Below are positions 18,531 to 26,487 of a stretch of 64,000 nt of DNA, in pieces (position 1 is the stretch's first letter; the number at the start of each line of letters is the position of its first letter). A program made the translations under genes and the position numbers. The DNA comes from an uncultured Dehalococcoidia bacterium (GTDB lineage Bacteria > Chloroflexota > Dehalococcoidia > Lucifugimonadales > UBA3495). The stretch lies in the NCBI GenBank assembly GCA_951812625.1, contig CATOSP010000002.1, positions 1,808,788 to 1,872,787 on the forward strand, in the 5' to 3' direction. Below the pieces are notes generated by a model, which ran no database searches, had not been told where the DNA came from, and was given only the letters and a program-made list of their open reading frames with translations.

Positions 18531-19263
18531 ATGGCTCAACCTAGAGTGTACCGGGACGGGATCCAGTGTCCCAGGTGTGGTTCCAACTGGCTACCCAAGT
18601 ACGGCAGCTCCCGCGGCAAGCAGACCTATCGCTGCGGGCAGTGTTTCTACCATTTCGTTCCGGAAACGGAGCGCCCCCATCAGCCGGAGCGGATGAAGAA
18701 CCTGGCAGTCTCGATGTATCCTGAGGGAAGCAGCATCGAGGCCGTCAGCCGGGTGCTGTGCATGAAGGCTGGGACCGTCTATTCGTAGGTCAAGAAAAGC
18801 CTGCATGGCCCGGAATCTGTTGCAGACCTCGGGGGAGCAGCGCCGGGGGCGGGCATTGCCCAAGGTCATATCCTTCGATGAGATGTGGACCTACATTGGT
18901 GCGCTGTGCGGAGAGAGGCGCCGGGAATGCTGGGTGTAAACGGCGGTAGTTGAGGAATCCGACGGGCGAAAGTGGGTGGACTTTCAGGTGGGGGACCGCT
19001 CCGAGGCCACGTTTTTTCGCCTTTACGAAAGGCTGCCTGAAGCAGAGAAATACCATACCGGCGCCTACCGGGTGTACGGATAGTTGCCGGCCGGCAAGCA
19101 CGAGGTGGGCAATGGCGGACAGGTTAACCGGAACGAGGGACTACACTCGCGATCAAGAGACAAGCTCAACTGGTTGCACCGCCGGACCAAGGGATACAGC
19201 AAGAGCATGGCCATGCTCAGCGACTCCATCGCCTTCGTCTGCCTCAACCTCAAACTAATCTAA
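18531..19263 (+). pseudogene. IS1-type transposase remnant (insA-insB)
   Basis: The first frame (ATG 18531) gives an InsA-like zinc ribbon, CPRCGSNWLPKYG then CGQC, and a helix-turn-helix (SIEAVSRVLCMKAGTVYS). It stops with TAG at 18786-18788 where Trp is expected before VKK. The catalytic InsB part is in the +1 frame from about 18800 (ARNLLQTSGEQRRGRALPKVISFDEMWTYIG, in pieces). It is interrupted by TAA at 18937-18939 and TAG at 19081-19083, again both at expected Trp positions. It ends with the conserved RRTKGYSKSMAML and CLNLKLI. IS1 normally makes InsAB' by -1 frameshifting; here the shift is +1, so the copy is dead. Confidence 0.88.
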
Positions 19264-19266
19264 CAG

Positions 19267-19286
19267 CAACACACGTTGGGGATACC
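19267..19286 (-). repeat. Right terminal inverted repeat of the IS1-family element
   Basis: Reads GGTATCCCC then AACGTGTGTTG on the minus strand. The right copy of the 8-bp target duplication follows at 19287-19294. Confidence 0.92.
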
Positions 19287-19467
19287 CTGACATGCTAATT
19301 CATAAGTATGCTCCCTGGGTGCACCTCTCACGTGGAAATGGCAACCGTCGCCTCATTGACTGTGCAATCCTCCTTGGATACACTTCCAAAGCAATTGTGG
19401 GCAACCAACGGTCACCCGTGGCGGTGGTTCCGAGCCGGTATCTAGCGTACGGTACAGGGAATGAAAA

Positions 19468-20262
19468 ATGAGCATTCCACAATTTGATATTACTGGCCAA
19501 AAGGTGTTGCTCGTCGGCGCAGGACGTGGCATCGGCAAGGGCATAGCTCTCGTGTTCGCCGAAGCCGGAGCAGACGTTGCCGTCACCGGGTTGACCGACG
19601 TTGGCGCGACCCGGGTCGCCGATGAAGTCCGGGCTATGGGCGGGAAGGCGATAGCGTTGAGCGGTGACGCCACCAGGTCGGCAGACATGGACCGCATCGT
19701 TCAGGCAGTTCTCTCGCAGTTTGGCCACGTGGACACCCTGGTCAACTGCGTGGGCGACGCCATCCGAAAACCAGTCGTTAAACTGCCGGGTGGCACACGC
19801 GATGGCATGACCGAAGAAGATTGGCATCACGTAGTGGACATCAATCTGACTGAAGCGTTCCAGGGCTGCCGCGCTATTGGCGAGCACCTAATAGAGCGGC
19901 AACAGGGCAACGTCATCAACATCTCCGGTTGGGCGTCCTTCCGCGGGCGTCCCGAATCCTCCGCATACGACGCCGCCAAGGCCGGGTTGATGCGCTTCAC
20001 CGAATGCCTAGCCCAGGAATGGGCGCCGTTCGGTGTGCGAGTCAACTGCATCGCTCCTGGCTCCTTCCCCGACCCTGAGCAGATGACCCCGGATGCATAC
20101 CAGACCCGCAAGGACGCAGCAACAGGCCAGGTCCCCCTGGGCCGTGTCGGATACTTGAAGGAACCCGGCTACCTCGCCGTATTTCTTGCCTCTCCCGCCG
20201 CCGCCTACATTACTGGTCAGACCTGGGCCGTCGACGGCGGCGTCAGCATCAAGCATCCATAA
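19468..20262 (+). CDS. SDR-family oxidoreductase
   Basis: A classical short-chain dehydrogenase of 264 residues. The NAD(P)-binding motif VGAGRGIGKG is near residue 17 and the NCVG motif near 92. The catalytic Tyr-x3-Lys lies in SAYDAAKAG, with a Ser-bearing INISGWASFRG before it, and the C terminus is the usual ITGQTWAVDGG. There is no signal peptide. It ends about 35 bp before ccmA, but its role is probably unrelated to cytochrome maturation. The substrate cannot be predicted. Confidence 0.9.
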   Translation: MSIPQFDITGQKVLLVGAGRGIGKGIALVFAEAGADVAVTGLTDVGATRVADEVRAMGGKAIALSGDATRSADMDRIVQAVLSQFGHVDTLVNCVGDAIRKPVVKLPGGTRDGMTEEDWHHVVDINLTEAFQGCRAIGEHLIERQQGNVINISGWASFRGRPESSAYDAAKAGLMRFTECLAQEWAPFGVRVNCIAPGSFPDPEQMTPDAYQTRKDAATGQVPLGRVGYLKEPGYLAVFLASPAAAYITGQTWAVDGGVSIKHP

Positions 20263-20297
20263 GATCAGGGCGGGACAAAACCTTGCCGGGGGAAGCT

Positions 20298-21017
20298 GTG
20301 GACAATGCCATCGCCGTCCGGGGCCTCGAGAAAAGCTACGGGGACACTCCGGTCCTCTGGCGCTTGGAGCTTACAGTGCCGTGGGGCGAGATAGTGGCAT
20401 TGCTGGGCGCAAACGGGGTTGGCAAGTCCACACTCCTTCGCATCCTGTCCACTCAGACCAGGCCCGATGCCGGCACTGCGGTAGTCGCCGGTCTGGATGT
20501 CCGGTGTCAGGCATCGGCAGTTCGCCGGAACATAGGAGTCCTGGCCCATAGCAACTTCCTCTACGATGACCTGACTTGCCTGGAGAATTTGACCTATTAC
20601 GCTCGCCTTTTCAACCTGGGCAACCCCCAACAGCGGGCCATGGACACTCTGACCACGTTGGGCCTCTCTAGCCGAGCCCACCAGCGTGCCCGCAGCCTAT
20701 CCCACGGCTTGCAGAAACGGGTGGCCATCGCGCGGGCCATCCTCCACCGACCCCGCGTCCTGTTGATGGATGAGCCGGAGTCGGGCCTAGATGCCGGTGC
20801 GATTTCGGGCTTGCGCGAGACCTTGAAAGACTGGACAGCCTCCGGCGGTGCGGTAATGATGACTACCCATAACGCCGGGATAGCCTCGTCGTGGGCCGAC
20901 AGGGTTGGTATCCTCGCCAACGGGAAAGTCCGGTTCCCGGATGACAACCAGAGTGGGTCATTGGACATAGCAATGGCCGTCAGCCCCATAGCGGCCAACT
21001 CCGGGATGCTGGGGTAA
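20298..21017 (+). CDS. ccmA: Heme exporter ATP-binding protein CcmA
   Basis: The ABC ATPase of the CcmABCD complex, which releases holo-CcmE in cytochrome c maturation system I. It has Walker A GANGVGKS, a signature-like SLSHGLQKRVAIARA, Walker B RVLLMDEPESGLD and the switch His in TTHNAG. The GTG at 20298 has GGGGGA close upstream and is preferred to a TTG five codons earlier. It is first of five ccm genes in order A-B-C-D-E on one strand. Confidence 0.9.
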   Translation: MDNAIAVRGLEKSYGDTPVLWRLELTVPWGEIVALLGANGVGKSTLLRILSTQTRPDAGTAVVAGLDVRCQASAVRRNIGVLAHSNFLYDDLTCLENLTYYARLFNLGNPQQRAMDTLTTLGLSSRAHQRARSLSHGLQKRVAIARAILHRPRVLLMDEPESGLDAGAISGLRETLKDWTASGGAVMMTTHNAGIASSWADRVGILANGKVRFPDDNQSGSLDIAMAVSPIAANSGMLG

Positions 21018-21054
21018 TCGCGCCATGACACCAGCGCTTCGCGGGTAACTTACC

Positions 21055-21729
21055 GTGATCCAGTTTGTCCGGCCTATCCTGGTCGTAACCTGGAAGGACA
21101 TCCTGTTGGAGTGGCGCTCACGGGATCTGGTGGTGTCTGTTCTAGTATTCGGGTTGCTTGTTGCTGTGATGTTCAACTTCGCTCTCAACGTCACTCCGCA
21201 GCGTGTCACAGCCTTCGCTCCCGGCATCCTCTGGGTAACGTTCACCTTTGTCGGCACACTCGCCATGAGCCGCGCCTTTGTCCGCGACAGCGAACAGGGC
21301 GGGTTGGAAGGCCTTCTTCTCGCCCCGGTAAGCCGCGACGCCGTCTTTCTGGGCAAGGCCCTGAGCAACTTCGCCTTCATGCTACTGGTGGAGACCCTGT
21401 TGCTCCCGGTCTTCGGTGTGTTCCTGGACTTTGCCGTGTTGTCCTGGAGCCTAATAGCCACGGTCGCGTTGGCCACCCTGGGTTTTGCCTTGGTGGGGAC
21501 CTTATTCTCAGCGATTGCGGTGCAGACCCGGTCCCGCGAAATCATGCTGCCAATACTGTTCTTTCCGGTAGCCCTGCCCCTTATGATCGGTGCGGTTGAG
21601 GCCTCGGCCGCGGCCATCGGAGTCCAGCCAGGATCGGTGTTTTCCAGGTGGTGGCCACTGCTGGGCGCATTCGACGCCCTTTTCCTGGTAGTATGCCCCT
21701 GGGTTTTCGGGGCTGTGGTCGAGGAGTAA
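21055..21729 (+). CDS. ccmB: Heme exporter membrane subunit CcmB
   Basis: A 224-residue membrane protein with about six hydrophobic segments. It has the N-terminal KDILLEWRSRDLV that is typical of CcmB, and SEQGGLEGLLLAPVSR in the first cytoplasmic loop. It partners CcmA. The start is GTG with no clear Shine-Dalgarno, 37 bp after ccmA. Family assignment rests on the motifs, size and order. Confidence 0.88.
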   Translation: MIQFVRPILVVTWKDILLEWRSRDLVVSVLVFGLLVAVMFNFALNVTPQRVTAFAPGILWVTFTFVGTLAMSRAFVRDSEQGGLEGLLLAPVSRDAVFLGKALSNFAFMLLVETLLLPVFGVFLDFAVLSWSLIATVALATLGFALVGTLFSAIAVQTRSREIMLPILFFPVALPLMIGAVEASAAAIGVQPGSVFSRWWPLLGAFDALFLVVCPWVFGAVVEE

Positions 21730-21743
21730 AGGATTTTCAGACA

Positions 21744-22451
21744 ATGCTCCAAAGTGTCCGTCAAATGAATTTTAAGAGCGGTTTTTTGGTCCTGTGCGGG
21801 CTGATGATGGTCGCCGACCTGTGGCTGATCTTCCAGGTGGCACCCACTGATGCCGTTATCGGAGACGTCCAGCGAGTCTTTTACTTCCACGTGCCCTTGG
21901 CATTATTGTCGTTTCTCGCCTTTTTCGTCGTGTTCGTGGGCAGCATTATCTACCTGGTCAAGCGCAGTCCCGCGGCCGACCGGATTGCCTACTCGGCTGC
22001 GGAGGTCGGAGTGGTTTTCGTGTCTCTGGCCCTGCTCACCGGCATCATCTGGGCGCGGCCTGTATGGAACACCTGGTGGACCTTCGAGCCTCGTCTCACC
22101 ACGACGCTGATATTGTGGTTCATCTACGCCGGATACTTGATGATCGGTTATGCTGCCCCGAACCGGGCAAAGGGTGCAATATACTCTGCAGTCATCGGGA
22201 TAATCGGGTTCATCGACGTGCCCATCGTTTACTACTCGGTTGTCTGGTGGCGTTCAATCCATCCCGCGCCTGTGGTAGGCCCTATGGCAGAGACGGGATC
22301 GCTGGAACCCGTTATGCTGAACATCCTTCTGGTCTCCATGATGACGTTCTTGTTGCTGTTCATCTACCTTGTGATGGAGAGGGCTTCCCTGCGCAGGTCC
22401 GAGGACGACTTCCGCGCCATCCGGCTTGCACTGAGGCGGGCTTCCCCCTAG
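21744..22451 (+). CDS. ccmC: Heme-handling protein CcmC
   Basis: CcmC presents heme to CcmE on the outer side of the membrane. The 235-residue protein has six hydrophobic segments and the two expected external His, in RVFYFHVP and WWRSIHP. The family tryptophan-rich motif is present but altered: WARPVWNTWWTFEPRLT instead of the usual WGTWWxWD. The ATG is 14 bp after ccmB, with AAAGGA 10 nt upstream. Confidence 0.92.
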   Translation: MLQSVRQMNFKSGFLVLCGLMMVADLWLIFQVAPTDAVIGDVQRVFYFHVPLALLSFLAFFVVFVGSIIYLVKRSPAADRIAYSAAEVGVVFVSLALLTGIIWARPVWNTWWTFEPRLTTTLILWFIYAGYLMIGYAAPNRAKGAIYSAVIGIIGFIDVPIVYYSVVWWRSIHPAPVVGPMAETGSLEPVMLNILLVSMMTFLLLFIYLVMERASLRRSEDDFRAIRLALRRASP

Positions 22452-22494
22452 CAGTTTTGGCAACGCGCTAACCGTGCAAACACATTAGGAGACC

Positions 22495-22686
22495 ATGATA
22501 GTAACCTTGCTTCAAGGCGGAGAGCCTGCATCAAACCTGCCATACCTCTTCGCCGCATTCGCCGTTAGCTGGATAATCTTCTTCGCCTATGCCTTCTTCA
22601 TGTCCCGCAGGCAGCATGAGATGGAACGGGAGATTCGGGAGTTGCGCCGTTCCTTGGAAGAACAACAAGCACCGGACGAGTCCTGA
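22495..22686 (+). CDS. ccmD: CcmD-like small membrane protein
   Basis: A 63-residue protein with one hydrophobic helix (LFAAFAVSWIIFFAYAFFM) and then a charged, helical cytoplasmic tail (EREIRELRRSLEEQQ). CcmD proteins have this layout and help release holo-CcmE from CcmABC. Sequence conservation in the family is low, so the call rests on the layout and on the position between ccmC and ccmE. Confidence 0.8.
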   Translation: MIVTLLQGGEPASNLPYLFAAFAVSWIIFFAYAFFMSRRQHEMEREIRELRRSLEEQQAPDES

Positions 22687-22758
22687 GTTCCTCGCAACAC
22701 CAATACACCTCGTCGCCATATACAGAGGAGCAAACTGCTGCGGGCGTAGTTCTCGTTG

Positions 22759-22764
22759 TATAAT
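22759..22764 (+). promoter_or_regulatory. Possible -10 box before ccmE
   Basis: A perfect TATAAT lies in the ccmD-ccmE gap. No convincing -35 is found 16-18 bp upstream, so this is only a candidate internal promoter. Confidence 0.25.
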
Positions 22765-22797
22765 GGGAGTGACAAAAGCACTTCGAGGTATGGACAC

Positions 22798-23268
22798 TTG
22801 GCGGACCTGAGCCTCCAACAGGAAGCGACTCCCCACGCTAGCAACAGCGGCAAGATGATGGTCCGCTTCGCCATCCTGGGAGTCGTGGTTGCATTGGCCC
22901 TCGGATACATGGTCTATGCCGCCTTTGCCAACGACCTCTACTCCCTCAGCGTCACCGAGTTCACAAACAAAGAGGACGCTCAGGACGGAAGAATGGTCCG
23001 TGTATGGGGCAAGCTGGTCGACGGCTCGTTCGAACGCCAGGACAACTCGACGGTGTCCAGCTTCCGCCTGCGGGATGACGAGTCCGGCGCGCAGTTGGCC
23101 GCCACCTATGAGGGAGTCCTGCCCGACCTGTTCTTCAACCCCCACTCCGAGATCATCCTTGAAGGCAGCCACGGCCACAACGACGTGTTTCAGACCAGCA
23201 ACATACTTGTTAAATGCCCGTCCAAGTATGAAGGGCTGGAGAGCGCGTCCCTCAACCCAACTCAGTAA
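22798..23268 (+). CDS. ccmE: Heme chaperone CcmE, CxxxY variant
   Basis: CcmE carries heme covalently to the cytochrome c ligation step. The protein has an N-terminal membrane anchor (VRFAILGVVVALALGYMVYAAF) and a beta-barrel OB domain with GRMVRVWGKLVDGS and VLPDLFFNPHSEIILEG. The C-terminal heme site reads LVKCPSKYEG. Cys140 stands where E. coli CcmE has its heme-binding His130, giving CxxxY as in archaeal and Desulfovibrio-type system I variants. The TTG at 22798 with CGAGGT upstream is my chosen start; a TTG at 22756 or ATG at 22855 is possible. ccmF, ccmG and ccmH are not in the window. Confidence 0.9.
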   Translation: MADLSLQQEATPHASNSGKMMVRFAILGVVVALALGYMVYAAFANDLYSLSVTEFTNKEDAQDGRMVRVWGKLVDGSFERQDNSTVSSFRLRDDESGAQLAATYEGVLPDLFFNPHSEIILEGSHGHNDVFQTSNILVKCPSKYEGLESASLNPTQ

Positions 23269-23351
23269 CCGTGCTGAGTGGAGCGGCTATCCTCCCAATG
23301 GATTGATCCCAAGCCAAGTCGTATCGGGTCCTCTCTTCAATAAGGCAAATT

Positions 23352-23382
23352 GAAAACTCCCCGCCGTGCGCGGGGAGTTTTC
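23352..23382 (+). terminator. Strong bidirectional terminator after ccmE
   Basis: A perfect 13-bp stem, GAAAACTCCCCGC/GCGGGGAGTTTTC, with a 5-nt loop. It has A and T runs at its base on both strands, so it can serve both ccmABCDE and the convergent oxidoreductase genes. Confidence 0.92.
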
Positions 23383-23410
23383 ATGTCATGACCTGCGATG
23401 GGGAACAGAA

Positions 23411-24277
23411 TCAGAACTCGAAAGCGTCCATCAAACTCTGAACGGTTCTCTCAGTGGTCCTCTCCCACATCAACTCCACTTGCTGGTCAAGGGAGGGACG
23501 TCCGTTGTCCTGATAGACCACCCCAACAGGTATCCCTGGCTGTTGCAATAGTCCGTATGCCGAAGCCCGGTCGCTAGCGTCATGGTCGTCCGGCACCGTG
23601 AACAGGGTTGGGTCGATCCCCTTCCGCGCGTTGCCCTTGAGAGCATCGAAGGTGTCGTTGTAGGTCGTGCATGGAGACTGTACGTGTACTATGGAGAATC
23701 CCGGATGCTCCATCCCCTGCGTGATCAGTTTGGCTAGCGGCCTGGGTTGGCCCGAGAAGCCCGAAGCGATGAAGGAGACGCCGAACGTTAGGTATAGCTC
23801 CAAGGGGTCAATCTCCGACTCCAGCTTGCCGTAGGGGGTCGAGCTGGTTATCTCCCCAATCTTGGTTGTGGGAGAGCTTTGGCCCTTGGTCAAACCGTAG
23901 ACACCGTTGTCCATGACCACGGCGCAAACATTCAAGTTGCGCGCCGCCTGTGGACCGATATGCTCGCCTCCGATGCTCAGGAAGTCACCGTCCCCGGCAA
24001 CCACCACAACGTTGAGTTCAGGTCGCGCCATCTTGACCCCAAGGGAAATCGGCAGCGACCGTCCGTGTATCCCATGGAAACCATAGGGCTGCGGCCCTTC
24101 CAGCAAATGCACTAGGTTACCGGAACAACCGATACCGGCGACCACCACGTTGTTTTCCATCGGTTCCCCGGTGGTCTCCAGCCGGTCGATCATTGCAAAT
24201 TCCAATGCCCGGCGTACACCGAAGTCGCCGCAACCAGGGCACCATTTGAAGTCGTACTCGGGGTTCTTCTTGCTCAT
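23411..24277 (-). CDS. korB: 2-oxoacid:ferredoxin oxidoreductase, beta subunit
   Basis: The thiamine-diphosphate subunit of a 2-oxoacid:ferredoxin oxidoreductase, 288 residues. WCPGCGDFGV near the N terminus, GIGCSGNL and the later SPCTTYND provide the four Cys expected for the 4Fe-4S cluster. ThDP binding is shown by VVVAGDGDFLSIGGEH followed by VVMDNGVYGLTKGQ. It overlaps the end of the gamma-alpha gene by 4 bp. Most members of this clade act on 2-oxoglutarate, but pyruvate cannot be excluded. Confidence 0.92.
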   Translation of the reverse strand: MSKKNPEYDFKWCPGCGDFGVRRALEFAMIDRLETTGEPMENNVVVAGIGCSGNLVHLLEGPQPYGFHGIHGRSLPISLGVKMARPELNVVVVAGDGDFLSIGGEHIGPQAARNLNVCAVVMDNGVYGLTKGQSSPTTKIGEITSSTPYGKLESEIDPLELYLTFGVSFIASGFSGQPRPLAKLITQGMEHPGFSIVHVQSPCTTYNDTFDALKGNARKGIDPTLFTVPDDHDASDRASAYGLLQQPGIPVGVVYQDNGRPSLDQQVELMWERTTERTVQSLMDAFEF

Positions 24278-26001
24278 ACGCCGGCCATCTCCTTCTTGAC
24301 GGACTGGGTCATTTCGGTGATTTGATCCACCAGGTCCCGGACCTTGAAGGGAAGCCCGGTGTATTGGGTTATAGCTTCGGCGCGGATACCCTGTGAGCGC
24401 AGGATGCTCGCAAACTGCCCTTGGAAGTTAAGCTCCGGTACTATCACCAACTCCTTCTTCCGGAGTTCCTCTAGGAGTGCCGGGGGCAGCGGGTTCAGGA
24501 ACATGGTATAGAACCACCCGACGGGAACTCCCCGCTCCTTTAGGAGGTTATAGGCCTCCAACCCTGGACCCTTTGAGCCTCCCCAGGGCATCACTACCAC
24601 GGACTCTTCAGCCCGGTCCCGCTCGTATTCAGTCTCTTCAAGCAACTTCAGCTTACCGAAGCGCCGCTCCGTCATCTGTACGTGCCGTGACGGCAGGTGA
24701 GTCGTGTCACCAATGTCGTCATGTTCGCTGCCGTTGGCGACGTAAGCACCTGGATTACCGGGCAAAGGCATTGGCGACCGCTCCCAACCGGCATACCGCT
24801 TGTACCCATTGTTGCCGCGGTATACCAGTCGGCTCTCCGGTTCCACCTTGCTGAGGTCCGGCTTACGGATGTTCTGCGCACGCTCGGCGAGTGACATCTC
24901 GGTCATGAGTACCACCGGACCTTGGTAGCGCTCCGCCCAGTCCAGGGCTTTGATAGCCCCATAGAAGCATTCTTCAACGGAACCTACGGCAATCACGGGC
25001 ATTCTCACATCGCCATGTGCCGGGAACATGCATGCCATCAAGTCCGATTGTTCCGTCTTGGTGGGCAGCCCGGTGGCCGGCCCGCCCCGCTGCACATCCA
25101 CTACCACTAGGGGAATCTCTGCAATCCAGCCCAAGCCAAGCCCTTCCCCCATCAGGGAGAAACCGGGCCCAGCCGTTGCCGTCATCGCCTTCTTCCCAGC
25201 GAATCCTGCGCCAAGAATCGTAGTTATGGACTCTATCTCGGAGCTGACTTGGTAAGCGAACTTGTTCCTCCCTACCAGGTTCCGTTCCATGTAGACCAGT
25301 ATCGTTGTTGCGGGGGAGATTGGGTAACCGACGTAGAATTCCAGCCCTCCGGCCAACGCCCCCAGAGATAGGGACTCGTTGCCCTTCAACATCAACTGCG
25401 GGTAGTCGGGCATCTGGGGTGATTCCAAGGCCCCTAGGGAAAACCCGCTCGCCGACATGTGCTCGCGTCCTAACGAGAGCGCCTGGATGTTGGATCGTAT
25501 AATTTCGTCATCGCCGACCCTTCCTCGGCTGAAGCGTTTGGTCACGAACTCTTCGAGGTAAGACTGGGGCATGTCCACCAGGTACGCTAGGGCGCCGATA
25601 ATCACCATGTTTGCCGCTCGGTTGTTTCCGGTGGACCGAGCCAGTTCGTCGAAGGGTAGGCCAAAGCCTCTCTCGTCCCCCTCAAGCTCGAACTCATTGG
25701 CGTTAAATATGATCACGCCATTGCCCCGCACTTCCTCGGCGTGGGTATCGTAAGCTTCCTGGTTGAAGGCCACCAGCACGTCCACATCATCTCCGGGACT
25801 CAACACCGGGTCCACTGCGATCCTGGCTTGGGTCCATGTGGGGCCCCCCAGGATTTGGGACGGAAAGGTAGCGAAGGTCAGCGCGTGATAGCCGACCTGA
25901 GTGGAAGCCTGCGCCAGACCTTCGGCGGAGGTCACCACCCCCTGACCTCCCTCGCCGGCGAAGCGGACCACGAAGTCGCGCATTTGCCCGCTAATTTGCA
26001 T
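24274..26001 (-). CDS. korA: 2-oxoacid:ferredoxin oxidoreductase, fused gamma-alpha subunit
   Basis: The 575-residue chain starts with the gamma domain (VVRFAGEGGQGVVTSAEGLA, residues 1-190). The alpha PYR domain follows (GNESLSLGALAGGLEFYVGYPISPAT, about 205 on; QRGGPATGLPTKTEQSDL). The C-terminal alpha domain has VVMPWGGSKGPGLEA and NPLPP. No ferredoxin-like delta domain is present, so a separate ferredoxin must accept electrons. The ATG has GGGAGG 8 nt upstream. It forms a two-gene operon with korB. Confidence 0.93.
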   Translation of the reverse strand: MQISGQMRDFVVRFAGEGGQGVVTSAEGLAQASTQVGYHALTFATFPSQILGGPTWTQARIAVDPVLSPGDDVDVLVAFNQEAYDTHAEEVRGNGVIIFNANEFELEGDERGFGLPFDELARSTGNNRAANMVIIGALAYLVDMPQSYLEEFVTKRFSRGRVGDDEIIRSNIQALSLGREHMSASGFSLGALESPQMPDYPQLMLKGNESLSLGALAGGLEFYVGYPISPATTILVYMERNLVGRNKFAYQVSSEIESITTILGAGFAGKKAMTATAGPGFSLMGEGLGLGWIAEIPLVVVDVQRGGPATGLPTKTEQSDLMACMFPAHGDVRMPVIAVGSVEECFYGAIKALDWAERYQGPVVLMTEMSLAERAQNIRKPDLSKVEPESRLVYRGNNGYKRYAGWERSPMPLPGNPGAYVANGSEHDDIGDTTHLPSRHVQMTERRFGKLKLLEETEYERDRAEESVVVMPWGGSKGPGLEAYNLLKERGVPVGWFYTMFLNPLPPALLEELRKKELVIVPELNFQGQFASILRSQGIRAEAITQYTGLPFKVRDLVDQITEMTQSVKKEMAGV

Positions 26002-26487
26002 TGTGAAGACCTCCCTGCGAAAAAGTTGGCGCGATTATTTGCTGGTTATGGCTGGTCGGAGACCAATTAGGGGGGCGCGGACAAAAGGGAATGCCGAGGA
26101 AGGGGACGGGAATAGCGATGTCTCGTCTGATGTCATAGCTCTCGGGGAAATCGCTATTCTGTTTACGAGGTTCGCCAGTTGAACATCGGAATACTGGCCC
26201 CTAGTCTACTGAAAGACACATCACAACGTAGGAAACTCGAGCTCGGCCCGATTCCATGGTCGACCACAGAAATATAACATCGGCCCAAACCCATGTCAAT
26301 TCGGTTTCCTGCTGCTCCAAACGGGTCCGCGATTCTGTGCGCTCAGCAGGACGCATCTCCAAATGTTCCGCCTTTGACTCAACAGCGGAATGGGGCGTAA
26401 TATCTCATTGGCATTCGCGCGGCGGAACCGCAGAAACAGGTCGCAAGAAGAGTCCCCTTAAGCGTGCGTCAGGAGACTAACGAGGAT
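26002..26487. other. Divergent intergenic region
   Basis: About 490 bp between the divergent oxidoreductase and dehydrogenase genes. It holds one notable inverted repeat (26110-26159) and no recognisable gene. Promoters for both neighbours should lie here, but I found no convincing pair of boxes. Confidence 0.5.
26110..26159. repeat. Inverted repeat between korA and the dehydrogenase gene
   Basis: Perfect 10-bp arms GAATAGCGAT (26110-26119) and ATCGCTATTC (26150-26159), with a 30-bp centre. It could be an operator half-site pair or an RNA hairpin upstream of either divergent gene. Confidence 0.6.

Larger units (their letters stand above)
18454..19286 (+). mobile_element. IS1-family insertion sequence, inactive, with intact ends
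   Basis: An 833-bp element bounded by 20-bp terminal inverted repeats matching at 18 of 20 positions (18454-18473 and 19267-19286). An 8-bp direct repeat CTGACATG flanks it (18446-18453 and 19287-19294), the target duplication size known for IS1. Inside is a two-part IS1-type transposase (InsA zinc ribbon, InsB) broken by three stops and one frame change. Borders are definite; the family is from protein similarity to InsA/InsB. It sits between the dprA promoter and an SDR gene. Confidence 0.93.

Noticed and set aside
18786..19083. Stop-codon readthrough or recoding of Trp in the transposase
   Set aside because: Both TAG and TAA are involved and a frame change is also needed; all host genes in the window use these stops normally. 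Decay is sufficient.
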